Assembly: GCA_900239685.1 (NCBI GenBank) | Contig: OENT01000136.1 | Coordinates: 1-64,000 of the forward strand | Length of the DNA: 64,000 nt | Direction: 5' to 3' | DNA from: Rotaria macrura | Lineage: Eukaryota > Rotifera > Eurotatoria > Philodinida > Philodinidae | Shown here: positions 23,100 through 37,400 of the stretch, piece after piece | How the letters are laid out: each line of letters starts with the position of its first letter | How positions within the stretch are numbered: the stretch's first letter is position 1 | The notes under the pieces: model-generated | The model's input: only the letters and a program-made list of their open reading frames with translations | What the model was told of the DNA's origin: nothing | Database searches by the model: none | Program-made: the position numbers and the translations under genes

Positions 23100-26000
23100 A
23101 AAAAGATTCATGCTTCCGTTATATGTCAAATGATACAGGAATAGAAAAGAAAAAAAGATGAAGATACTTGAAGTTTAATATGATGATGATCGAGAAAAAG
23201 AATAATTGAAATATTGCTAAGTAGAAAGTATTGTCAATGATAGAAATGTGTTAATCAAGTTAAGTATCATCACTGCTTCTCGTGTGTCACATTAATAATT
23301 ATTCGTATCGAATTTTGAAATGAAAAATTCAAGTAAGTATTTGGAGAAAATCAAGTAACAATTTGCATAGTTATGTATTGATATTCACGTAAAACTAGAA
23401 GAAAAGTCAATATTTGAATTACTGGAGCACACAAAGATCAATTATATATAATGGTGCGAATCATATTATATTGTCAAGAAAAACCATATATATCAACGTT
23501 ATTCTAACCATCGGAAGCCTATATAACAAAGGCTCAGTGTCTTTCATATATATTAAATATTCATACACGTTTCTTGTTTTTGTCATCCCATTTTTTAGTC
23601 CGTAATTCATCATACTAGATTGCCAAACATTTTTCATCATCATGCACCCAACACCGCTTTGCTATTGATACTAATAAAAAAACAATGGGCATTATAACGA
23701 TCCATTGTTATTACATACTGCTCTATAAATAATACGGTGTTCCTATACATGATTTTAGCCATATGCTATCATTCACGGCTATTACCGACCAATGTGCTAG
23801 TTTTTTTTAGTTTTATATAGAATGCTTCGTCATAAACAGCAGTTGCTCTTAAAATCGAGCCCATATTAATGATAAGCATAGCTCAATATCCAGATCGATC
23901 TACTGAGCAATCGTCGATTTCTCCAGAAACATTTTTAGTCTTATCTATTGCAAAATGAAAACGGAAAATCAATATTCGATGTTTCCGATCGACCTTCAGA
24001 AAAGTTATTATTGCAAAATAGAAGGAAAAGACAAACTGAATTTTATTTTTATCAATTGTCCTGACAATATTTATACAGAAAAAGAATCAAATAATATGAT
24101 GAGTCTAGTGTAATAGATACTTCATTAACTACTTAACTGATGTAGATATTGTATTTTGGCTTGCTGACTTAGAAAAAAGCTCGAACGATACGTGGCTTTC
24201 TACGTTCGAATCCTAAGACAATGCATTGTGTACTCATCAAGATTTGTATCAAGTGTGTATAGAATAAACTAATTCTTTCACATGTGTTGTATGATTTCTG
24301 TCCCTTAATTCTTTAGTATTATTTCATACTAGATAGTTGTGTTCGAATATGAACAACACACACACTGCTATATCCAAATAGTTATACAGAAGAAACAACG
24401 CTTTTATAAAATAACGAAATATAATTATTTTCCCTGGATTAAATTTCAGTCTCAAAATGTACAGGTTTGGAATCGATCAATTGAAAAGAATTTCCAAGTA
24501 AGACGACTCAAGCTAAGTCGCGTGAACAGAGAATTTAAAGTTTTTGAAGCTCGTCATCTTTGCACACTGATTCACTGTCGGTTTGACTAGAAATCTAACA
24601 TATTCATGCCAATTCTATTATAGATTTCAGACAAGAGTAAGTAGCATCGGTGAATATTTCTAGTTTATAGTGTTGATAAATGTGAAAGAATTAAAATTGA
24701 TTTCGTTGCCAACGGCGAGAAATCTATTGGCATTACAAACCATGGGATACATTTGAAAAAGAGAATGTTACCAAACGACAATAATTACGCATGAAAAGTT
24801 CTATGGAACAAAATTAGCCATCGTACACAAATAAGTTGTTAATAGAAACTTTTCTTTTCAATGTAAGAATTATGCCAATCCTTCTTTTCCTCCAGTTCTC
24901 ATCTATTTAAAAGCTGCTCTATACAACATTAAAAATATTAATAATAATTCTGAACGATAGATACATTAGTTTATGCTGAAAAGGGTGCATTCACTACAAA
25001 ATCGATTGTGGTGTGCGTGTTTGGAATTCATGTTATTCGAAGTGCTTTGTGCTTTTATTGTTTATGAATTCAAGGAAAAAAAAAATTTGTCATATTCTAA
25101 AAATCAACAGACATAACTGATCATGATAAGTCCATTAAATAGTCACAAGTCATTTTCCTCTTCAAATTTTCATCGTCTGAGGTCTCTTCACGTTCCTTGG
25201 TAAGAATAAACCTTTACTTTAAAGGTTAATGCAATGCAATATTTGCTTCTAGTGGAAAGTATTTCATTCGGATCGTACCGATGTACCATATAGAGTGCAG
25301 CACGATTCACTTATTTTTGCTCATGTTCTTCGTTTTACTGTATTTCAATAAGATTTCAGAAACTTTCCATTGCAACGTGACTAGAAAGAGCATCAGTAAT
25401 TCTATCCGTTCATATAGTTTTCTTGTGATTTATTCTATAATCTTATGAAAACATCACTAACGACCGAGGAGCAGAATAGAAGAAATGTTTCTTTCTGTGG
25501 AATTTTAGAGATAGTCTTTAAAGTAATTTGAGCAAGGACAATTAATTAAACAGATGAATATCTTTTGTTTTGACACTATTGGATAGATCATTCATCGCTC
25601 CATCGAAGTTAGTGCGAACAGTATTGAAAGTCTAATTAGTTCTACAAAATTCTATAGATCTGAAAATTTAAATCAAATTTTCTCCTCAAATTTAAAACAG
25701 AGTCAGTCTATATTTTGTGCAACATAAATTTTGGCGTATTTCTTCAAAATAAAATTATTTTCGTGAGAATCAGATTTAATTTGGGGGATGTAGATTTAGG
25801 CAAAAGTTTTATTGAGTTCGTTTTAAGAATTTTCTGATTTTTCATCAACATATGAAATCAATCACAAGAAAACTATACATTTGAACAAATAGCAGTCAAC
25901 GCTGTATCTAATGGGAGAAAAATCAAAAATTTCTGAAGTACTGCAGAGATACCAGAAAATGAACAAAACTAAGTGAATCACGGTGCACATTAATTTTTTT

Positions 26001-28409
26001 TAACTTGACAAACGGCTAGTCTAAAATCATCCATTTTCTATAGCTCACATCCTGATTGTTCAACTAGCGACATTGGAGATTGGAGACAACTCCTGTGTAT
26101 AATGTATGGAATAAAGCATATTGATCATGTACTACCACGGCAAAAATTGATGTAAAAGCAATTCAACGAACAAAAAATCGAAAAACATCAATCTTATTGT
26201 GTAAACTGCGTTAAATTCTATTTTAATCCACGAAACGATTCAAAATTCCTCTCATTTATAGAAGTGACAAATTAAATATTCAATACAATTTGTCAAAGAA
26301 CTCATCAATTAACCTATTGAGCAATAGAATCATTTAGGTCATTGTTATTTGCCGATCAACACTTTTAAGATGTAAGGCAACTGGAACAATTTTTCAATTT
26401 CAATCTTTAGAAACTAATTTGTAGCTTTAATCGTAACTCTCAGTGGCCATCATGAAGACGAAGTGAAACTTCTTTACACTGAGATAAAATTAAACATAAA
26501 AATGAACACTCCAGATTTCATTTGTATCTTGAAATGCTTAGTTGACTAGAACTTCAGTCTGATACTTTGTCGCCCTAAAACAATTTTTAAGAAATAAAAA
26601 AGATCAAGTTCGTCAAAAAGCAATTAACTTCCATTGCCTTTTCATCCACTTCAATACAAAATTTTATAGTTTAAGTATTAACAAGTAGGCGTCTTTGCCG
26701 TTCAAAATAAAAACTCTAGATATATGTTCTAATATGAAGTCTCAAAATATGCATAAGAATAGAAAATAAGATATTGACAGAGCAACCTCAAAACAGCGTT
26801 ATTCGACACAGTCTAAAATCTACTCAATCATTGTCAAAGTCATTGTGCATACAACAAATACTATACAACTTTTTAGGAATTTCTTCTTCGAGTTAAATAA
26901 TACGAAAGAATAAATACGTGTTGTACAGAAAGAAATTTAAATGGGACCTTTCATCTTATGCTCATCAAAATTGACTCTTTTTATTGAGATCGGTTTCAAT
27001 CTAAATTCATCCGAATTCAATTTATTAAAGATTTAGCAAATGAAAAAGAAATATCGACTCCCAAATTGAAATCCAACTAAGAGCAATCGATTCTGCCAAA
27101 AAAAAAGATTTGCTGATTTAATTAATGTGTATTTGATGTGTGATGTTTAGTTTTTGGAAAATTCTGAGTAGAACAATGGAACGTCTCTATTGTAACTATC
27201 TACAGATATATTTCAATGAGGAGTGCAAACCATGTGCATGACTGAAACAAGAAAACTTCTATTGTTCGGAGACTATGTTTAAATATTATTCTTTCTTAAC
27301 ATCATCTGTAGTTTAGAAAGATTTTTGTTTTCGGTGTCATTCAAGAGTTACTCTGAGAAAGAAAACAAAATTCTATGTTTATTTAGAAAGAAAATTTTAC
27401 AGTTAATAGTAAAACTGCTATTGATGTTGCCGTAAATTGCATTTTATTATCGTTGACACACGAAAAAAACCTTTTGTTATATAATTTTACATATTCGATT
27501 CTGAACTAATCTAGATTTTCAAATATTCACATTATGGTAAAATATCTATTTTTTACTATCATAAAGACAATTGTAAGACAACTATTATTCTTTGATCCTG
27601 TAAATAAACTACAGATATTTGACTATCAGTCATTTGTCTTGAAATAAAATATAGATGTTCACGGAGTTCTTTTATTGAATTGAACTGTTTTTTGTTCAGT
27701 TATAGACGAATTGCAACGGGTTGCCAACGCAATTTTGCATGAAAATAACTGGTGAATTCAAACAAAATCACACATAAAAAGTGTGAAAATAAATCAACAA
27801 CAAACTAATCATAACTTGCTCTTTCAGCAGCACAAAATAGCTCATATCGTCATTTAAGTACATTTCCAGCAGCGAATTTATTAATATCCATTAGCTCTAA
27901 GTTTAATTGGAATTAGTAATCTCTACTGTTTCGTTTATGCCATCGGGCGTATAGTATCAGTTCTTCACTCCGACTGAAGCGACAGATCCTAGCCGATGTG
28001 AAAGATTAACTGATTGTTACTTGAGTCATTCATTAATTAAATAAAAGCTGTATTAGTAGATAAATCCATAATCATTGCTGTATTTTATTTAAATATATGT
28101 TCAAGAGAAAATTGTCTTCTAAGTTCAAAAATGACGCGTCTCGGTTTAAACAACAAGAATAGATAGGTGTCGCAATTAACTATGGTATCTATACAATAAT
28201 GAGGAAAAGTATGCCGCACGTTAATTTGCTTTTATTTTGTGTAATATCGTAAAAATGAAACGGAAGTATTTTTTAATTTTTTTAACGCTATACAAATGTA
28301 GAACGTTGCTAAGTAACCGAAACTAACAAGTGAAAGTAAATGGTTGCATTTTAACAAATGTTAGACTAATCAATCTATTGAATTGGGCGAATATTGATCT
28401 TAAAAAAAC
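23100..28409. other. Long intergenic region upstream of SPEF2
   Basis: About 5.3 kb of AT-rich sequence. The best frame (24339-24590, +, 83 codons) shows no domain and no convincing splicing. I see no repeats, tRNA or structured RNA. The SPEF2 promoter must lie at the right end; no clear core motif stands out. Confidence 0.4.
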
Positions 28410-31400
28410 ATGGCTCATATTCTAATCGATTGGATTAACGATGATGTTCAGCTATCGAAGAAAATCGGTATATTATTTTCCAAGCGAAAGAATGTTTGTG
28501 TATTTTTTTTCGAAACCCACTTCATTTATTAGAGTCAAGTAGTAATTTGGCCAGTGAATTCGCAACTGGTTATTATTTCGGTGAAATTCTTTCTAAATAT
28601 GGATTACAAGACGATTTTCCTCAATTTAGTACAAATAAGTCGGTTAAATTGAGAAAATTTCATTCGATTTTCCTTTTTGTCAATATCATATGTATAGAAA
28701 TTCAGTATCTCAATTGAATAATTTTACGCGAATTGAGCGTACTCTTCATTTACTTGAAATTCCATTCAATACGAACCATGCTCGTCAAATCATGACTATG
28801 GAAAAAGGTGCTGTTCAGCAACTTTTATATCAGCTTTACACAGCTTTAAATCGAAAGAAGAAACGAAATTTAACTGGCGCAGCTATGGAAACAATGAAAG
28901 CGCCAGCCACAAAAATTTTAGCACAAGCTGAAACGCAACAATATCAAAATGTTTGTCATATCTATATGAATGTAAATAAATCCATCGTTTGAATGTTTCC
29001 TCATAGTTAATCAAGAAAAAAACAACACGTCAATGTGATCTTAGTTTACAACAACTTATTGCTAAACACGAACAATTCAAAGCACGACAAGATGAAATAA
29101 TCAATAAACGAAAGTAAATAAGAGAACTTTCGATTACGGAAAACCTATTTTGAAAAAATCTATTGAATAGAACTGATGATGAAGAAGATAAACGACAAGA
29201 CGTTGAATCTAAGCGACAATATTTACTGAATCGTTCAAAAGAGAAACGAGTCAAAGATGCTGAAATGATGACAAAAATTAAGTAAGACATCGATTCATTT
29301 GTTGCTTTCCTTATGGAAGTTCAAGTTTCAAATAACATGTAATTTTTGATTGAAAAAAATTTCGAGTAAGAATTTCATTAGATCACAACGAGACGATCTT
29401 GGTTATGAGCTCGAAATTGAGCCAATGCCGTAAGTTATTTACTCCTGATCACATATTGCATGTTCCTTCCCTCGTTTTTATCTATTTCTATTGATTCAGC
29501 ATGATTACCGATATTGGTCGGTCTATATTTGTTTTATCTATATTGCTTTGCATGCTGTTCTAGCTCGATAAAAAAAACACATATTGTGAAATTATATACT
29601 TGAATAGAAATTTAAAAAATTAATCTTTTATTTATTTGTTTAGAGCAAATGTTGTGATGATTCCAAAGACGCCACCGCTTCTTTCTAAACAAGCATTGGA
29701 GAAAAAACGAAAATTAAGAAAAGAAGGAGAAATGCAGGTTTGCTATCGAATTATGTTCTTTTTTTTCTGATGTCATTGATTAACGGAGCCTAATACATAT
29801 AGGACACAATGAATGATATTCGACGATTCGAAAAACGTGTTTTACAACATACTGAGTTCGATGATGATGAAGGCTTTGATGAAAATACACCAGGGTATGA
29901 AACGACGATGTCATTTTAATAAAAACAATATAATAGAAAAATGTCCTAGTTAAATCGAAGATGCAGCAGTTGATTGAGCGATTTCCCCTTTGTTCAACTA
30001 CATGTCATCATTGACTAAACAGATAGATAGTTGAAAATTTAATTGAAAAAAAGAAATCAATTCGTGACTTATTCTGATCGTCAACAAGAGTTTGACTTTT
30101 CCACTGTTTCACTATCGGTGAACGCAAGAAACGTTGGTCCGGTAGTAACTTAGAAGCTAATTTATGCACGGTTTGGATCATAAACATTTCAAAGATAAAA
30201 TAAATATCGGAATATTTTTACGCTGTTCCGAAAAGTAGTAGACTAATGTTTCACAAAATGTATACCCGAGATATTTTCTGAGCTCTTTTACATCTCTACT
30301 TTTCATTGTTCCCATTTATTGCTCGTTTCTTCATGTGTGCATATCTTTTCTTCTTCGTCTATAAAAGTATCTTTCGAAAATATTAAAAAATCGGTGGATA
30401 AGACTACAATTCAAAGTTTTTGACACTTATTCATATTGATACTGATATAGTTTTCATGTATTGTCTGTTAGTTATTTGAAGCTTGGCAAAGATTTTTTAA
30501 CGAAATCCGATTGATCTGTACAGTTTTAAATTTGATTGTATTGCGGTGAGACTGTCTGCTTGTCAAACATTCACATTCTGAGTGACTTGGACATAATACA
30601 TTGATGTTGTTGGGTATCGGTTCGAGTGTTTGTACAAGCATATACCGGTGCGCAATACTCACACTTTCAAAAAAGACTAAACAGGAGTTTCATTGCTGCT
30701 TGTCAATATTTAACATCCATAGTAGTATCTATGACAAAAGAATTCATTAATTTTTTTATGAAATTATGAAAAAAGGATACCAAACATCGTATTGATGTTG
30801 TCACCGTTGAAAACGATCCTCATTAATGGACGCTTTTCTTTCATTCGTAAAAAAATCAGATTAATACATGGGAGTAAATTGAAGATGATTAAAGGTTTTC
30901 CTTTTTTTTTGAAAACATTTGAACTATCGTATATTATTATCTCGATAGAGATTCGATGAATCTTCCCGATATGGAAGCAACATCTCCATACGAACAAGAA
31001 AATAAAGATCCAACTAATAAACCAAGTGCAACAGCTTCTCATGAATTAGTCGCATATACAAAGCCATTACAACTCGGGCAAGTTGATCCTTATATACTTG
31101 AAATTCGACGACGTCTTCAAGAAGATATACATGCAAGACGTGAACGAGAAAAACGTCGAAGGAAAGTCTTGGTCGATCAACTTCGTGCACTTGAAGCGAT
31201 TGAAGTAACTTGAATTATTTCATTCGTAAAATACATATGAAAATTACCATTGAAAATAACGTAGGATTCGAAACGAGAAGAATCACTTGTAAGCCATTTA
31301 CTTCGTCAATCTCAATTTGAACGGCGTCTTGCTGTTGAATTATTACAAACAAGACATGAAAAAGATATCTTACGTCAAAATCGTATAGCATACGAAAAAC

Positions 31401-34400
31401 AACTTGAAATTCGTCGAAAGCAAGATTTTACTGAAGCTATGGATCGTGAAGCGGTAGGAAATACTTCATTTTCTTCAAATCAAAAATTATCAATACATGA
31501 CAATGCCCAAAAGAGGTTCAACGTTCTCATCACATCTTTAACAGTTGTCAGTAAAACTTTTGAACAATGCACTCAGCCAGTGAACTTCGAAGATCCTTGG
31601 AGAAAGAGAAATGAGGAAAGATTCCTTTCAAGTGTTCACTTTCGATTTATACATCTTCGATACTTATAGATAATGTACAGCAGTCAATAGGAACCCGATA
31701 AAAACATCAGGTACCTATTGACAATGGGTTAATATATCGAGTTTACAATGTCTTTCATTGCGAAGCTAAGTTTTCGAAAAAAATCGAATCTTTCAATTCT
31801 GAACTGAAACTTGACGAACATATAACACTGAAAAACATTACTACTTAGAGTATAAAAAATGTGAGGAGGTTTTCAATTAAAAAGAAACTACAGAAGCAAT
31901 TTGTGCTGGTTTTGTGTCATTATATAGTATAAGTCATTTCTCTCATGATTCACATACTCATCTCTGTCGATCAAATTCAAAAGTCAGCCTACGGAATGAT
32001 GCGAAAGTTGGGAGTTGTTCTGATCATTTGTATTCTTTTTAATTAAATCGAATAAGCAGAAATTTCATGGTAAAAGATCTGAAGAGTTCAGTGGTTGCCG
32101 AACATTTTACATCCCTTTCAATTGAATGTAGTCTGAAACATCGTTATGAATATCTACTACTAGCTTTGCATCATCTTGATCAACTTTTCATGGCACGGTT
32201 TTTCAAAGTTTGATCTTTCCTTTCGGATATTTTTGATAAGAGTTTCTAAGAAAGTCTTCATGTAATAATGATGACCAATGATCTTCTCGTGTTCAACGTA
32301 ATGAATTTAAATAGGACCAATCGTTTGAATAAATAGAGTTATCAGAAAACATCAGTTATCTCAAACCACAACAAGCCGAGCTCTTTCTAATTGATGTCCA
32401 GACAGTATTTGGTGATTTTCGACAGATTTGTTTTCACAGGAAAACTATGACTCGTCGCGAATAGCTACATCTCATAAACTACGTGTTTCTTGCTGAAATT
32501 TTGACTCATTTTCTTGATAAACTCGACCGGTTGCTCAAACATCAGTCAGTAAGTTAACATACTAGATGAAGGTAATTCTTTTCAGCTGTAGATGATCATA
32601 GTTAATTCTTTCAAAAGTGTCGCAACTCGCCAATCTTCACTTTTGTTTCATAAAAGTGTGATGCGAATCACCGTTGGAAAACGCAACCAACTTCTTCAAT
32701 ATTTCCCACCTTTCTCGAAAACGTATTGATCATTCGACGACTGTAGTATCAGATGGAATTAGTTCATCGACAATAGACTATCGTTCATTATGAATTTATT
32801 TCGATTAAATGCTATGCGCAGTAAACACATCTTAGCGTTTCAAAAACGAAAACATCTTCCTACATATCTAACAATTATGATGTTTAGTTTTCATTGGTAT
32901 TTTCTATAATATTAAAATATTACTTGACAAGTTTGACTTGAATGTAAACATCCAGATTACTTGTACTACTACATAAATTTAAGGATATCACTTTCTATCA
33001 TGCTTTGTACGACGTGATATAATATCGGGACTCTTGCTATTAGCACTCCCCTTCAATGTTGTGACATCAAATCTTCATTCATGAATTATCAACCGATTTG
33101 CGTCCACATGAAAAACTACCCCGATCATTGACACTTCTCCACGAACAGTGTATAGTCACATCAATTTTCTTTCTTCAGTACGAGTGTCTACTCAAGATCT
33201 TTGATTTCGTAAAGTAGACAGTCGAAATCCGATAGGTTCGCTGAATGTTGCTACGAGCTCACGTTATTTCAGCATGTCATTTAGGACAATACTAGATAGT
33301 ATCGATGGGGTAACAAAATCTGGGAATCCTAAAGCAGTAGAAATGGAATAGATGCGTTCTTATGTTTTCTTGCTTCTAGCCGGCGAAAATCTTAACCTCA
33401 TATTTGCGATCGATATACAAAAAAATGCCTCTTCTAGGAATTGGCACGCTTAGCTCGACTTGAATATGCTGAGCAAGTACGAAAAGATAAAGAACTACAC
33501 GATATTCTTCAAGCTGAAAAGGCCGAAGCTAAACATAAACAACATGTTGAATTTTGTACACGTATAACTTGGCAATTGATTGATTTTTCATTGAAAATTG
33601 GTGAATATCGGCAATTGACTGAAAAGTAAATCATCATATTAAATTCTAAACTCCAATTGAATTTTCGAACTTCCTCATAGTTTAATACCGGCTAAAGTAT
33701 GGCGTGAATGGAGTGCATTATTTGTCGGGGATCGACAATTTTTCGACGATGAACCACGTCCTACAGAAAGTCAACAAGAAGAAATCGATCGACAAGAACA
33801 AAAACTTCATGCTCAAACAGTTTTACAAGACGAAAGTTTGAAAATATTAGACGAAGGTGACTTTAATGAATACAGAAATATGATTGGTGAATGGGAGCCA
33901 CCGTCGGGCAGTCAAAGTGCAACAGCGATCACGCATGTACCACCCATGGATAATCCCATTTTCGGTTATGTTGTCAATCGTTTACATAATCTTGTTCATC
34001 CACCAGCTGTACGTTTACATGCACAAAATTTTTATTTTTAATTGAAACTATCGTTTTGGTGTTTTAAGGATAAAATTCCACCACCATTGTTTCCAGCATT
34101 TGGACTTAAAATAATTGTTTTGGGAAAATCTTTTGCTGGTAAATCAACTGCACTCAAACGATATGGCGAAGGTAATCATAATTTTTTGTTACTAATACAC
34201 TAAAGAAAGTAACCTAGACCGGCTTAGCATACACACTCGTGAGTTTTATATGTTAGCTACCCAAAACTGTGAAATATTTTTCAAAATCCTAGAGTTTGAC
34301 GACTAAAAAGCTCATTCTTTTGAAAATAAGAAAATATATAGTTTCTAGAACAGAGAAAGAAAAATTTCGTTCACTTGAATTGTTTAGGTTAGATTTTTGC

Positions 34401-37400
34401 GTTGATCTATTTTTTGAATGAGAATGGAAGAAAGACACAAGCAAGGATCTTAAGTTTGATTTGGAAGGATTTGGAAAACTGTTGTAATTACATAGTTCAA
34501 AAGTACAGTGATGTATTCAATTAAATTTAAAATATGTTTAAAAAAGAAACGGACTCGTTTTCTACTCGGGTTTTAGCCGTAATAAGATGTGAGAAATCTT
34601 TTCTCAATATATATTTTGTAAATTATTTTGAGTATCTTAATAACGGTTGATGAAATCCAACTACTAGTTTAACATAAATAGATAGCAGGTGATAGTCTTC
34701 ACATAGACAGCTAATGCGCGTCAAATGGAAAGAATTAAAAGAAAAAATTCAATCTAACCTGTTCTTCTTTAATGAACATAAATTTTCGCTAGTCGATGTC
34801 TCTATCTACTCTTCGATACTTAGAAGCCTTAAACTAGAGAACAAATTTAAAGACAGATGAAACTTCATATTCACTAATATAGACTAACTAAAAGCACTTC
34901 TGTGACTGACATTAACTAAGTCTTTGTTAAAAATCGTGAAACATAAGTCGAATTGTAGTCATTTGTAGTCTTTCGTATAATTTTCATAGTAGTTTGATGT
35001 CATATTTCAAATTGATGTAAATCAATCGCTTTTTTATTGTACAGTAAAAATAGATTCTATGATTCTTATGATAATCCAGATGATGAATCATCCTGCAACG
35101 TAGTACTGTAAGCTAGACCGGATTTAAACGCAAATATACGATCTGAACATTAAAGAGCTGTATGCACTTGAGAAATTTATCTAGTATATTCAAAAGTTAT
35201 TGATATTACTGATAATGGTCCCTCAGCTTTTTGTCTTGAGAATGCCTGTGAACTATAAAATGCTTGAAAAATCGAATAAATATTAAAACCTATCAGAATC
35301 GATTGATTGGTTTCTACTAAAAGTCATAAATGTTTGAATTATTCGATGCATTCATTCATTGATATAGACTTCGAATCAGACAGCTGGTGACTAGTTCTTT
35401 GTAGAACTAGTCATCGAACTGCTAATTTACCGATTTATCACTAGCAATGCTTCGTATACTTTGATCAAAGGAAAATTGTATTAGAGCTAGGGGCTTCGAT
35501 GCATCACGAGACAAATAATGAACTGAACGGCTTATCCAAGTGTAACGCTGTGACATTTTGGCAATCGTTTTTTGAAATATCTCGAGAACATTGATAGCTA
35601 GAAAGTTAATTTCCAACGGTATTCGACGAATTCTATCTATATTATAAGTTTGATGTTTTTTGCTTCAAGTCTATAGTTTACAGAAATGGTTTATAGCCAA
35701 TGTAACACTGTTACATATACAAGGAACGTGATTTTGCAACGCTTTGACTCATCTTCTAATTCCCTGCGAACGATGGTCTCCGAATAAAGTAGGCCTGAAA
35801 CTAAAATTTGTAGAGCATCAAATGAGCTTTCCAATGGTAAAAAGAGTTTCCCCTAGTTCTTGTTACTCATATAAAAAATGAAAATAGAAAACGTACCGCT
35901 GTGAAACTCTTTTTTCTCGGTCAATTTAGGTTCACTTAATGATCTCAGATCTATGTAACTTTTTTCTGCATATTACTTCTGTTCAAAATCTCTATTAGCT
36001 ATGGCGAAGCGGATGCTCGTTAATAGTATGGAATGTTGACAACTCTACATCAATGTAAAATTTGTCTTCGGGAGTGACTGTTAAGGATAAATACGCTAGT
36101 CTGTAGAGAATTAAATTCTGTATCGGATGGTCTGATAATTAGACGCTATCAGAAAAATTCTACCGGAGAAATTAAAAATATAATTTTTCCAAAGTTTAAA
36201 ACGCCGTTATGGTTGCCAAAATGCGATGATTTTTCAAGAAATATTATTAAATTCGTAATGAGCGCAAGAAACACGACATCTAATGATGTTTCGAGATCGT
36301 TCCATCTAGAGAGAAACTTTTTGAAAAACCTCACCTCCGAAGTAGCGCGTTACATGAACAAGCCGCGAAGTAATTTAACCGTATGTTGGAAAATGAACGA
36401 GTCAATTAGCACAATCTAATGAATATATTACCACGCAGTGATGAAACAAATCGTAAAGCAATGCTAGATTCGTAAAAGATACACATTTAAAATGTCATTC
36501 CGCTGAATACTCTATAAAGGTTTGATTTTTCAGTGACTTAAATCGTAAATCTATATTTTATGTTGTTCACAAGATATAAACTTTATAGTGTTTCTGAGAT
36601 GCTCTTTTTTCGCATTGTAAAATAATTTGTAATTTGTTTTTTTCGATTGAATACGTTTGACATTTGTAGAAACTGGTATGACGATTCTTAGCATTGAACA
36701 ATTATTACACGACGCTATTGAAGCATTTAACAATAACGAAATCCGTGATGAAGAAGTTAGTAGATACATAATGATTATTTTTCATTGTATCAAATGAATT
36801 GTAACAAATATTTATAATTTCAGGCCGATGATACTGATATGGAATATTCAGCTAAGATGGATCACGATGATTTCCCTATCTCTCGCGGAAATGGATCACT
36901 TGATCAAACAGGTGAATATCTATCTTTCATTTTCTATTCCATTTTAAGTAAAAGAAATTGATCTAGATAAAAATTTTCATTATTATATAAATGTTGAAAA
37001 TGATGATATTTTTGATATATTTAAAAAACATCAAGATCATAATAGTTTTTCATCATGTTTCCACGCACATGCTATGAATTATCGCACATCGAATATGAAT
37101 AATAATGCTAAGAAAAAACGAAAAAAGAGAAAATCTCATAAAATCAAGAAGAAAATAAAAGCCAAACAATTAAATCCATTGATCAATACTCTATCACACA
37201 CTTCATTTACAGGTCTTTTCTTTATTTCGACATATTTGCATTGATGCTAGTTTTGCTTATTTATATTTCAACTAATAATCTCTAGTTTATTAACATCATT
37301 ATTTGATTGTGTTAAGATACGACTGGTGGTGAATTTCCACCTGGACCTACACCTACACTTGATGATATGACCGATCCTCTGAGCATGGATCCATCGAATA

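Noticed and set aside
24150-24230. GTTCGAATCC word suggesting a tRNA T-loop
   Set aside because: The flanking bases do not form a T-stem or acceptor stem.
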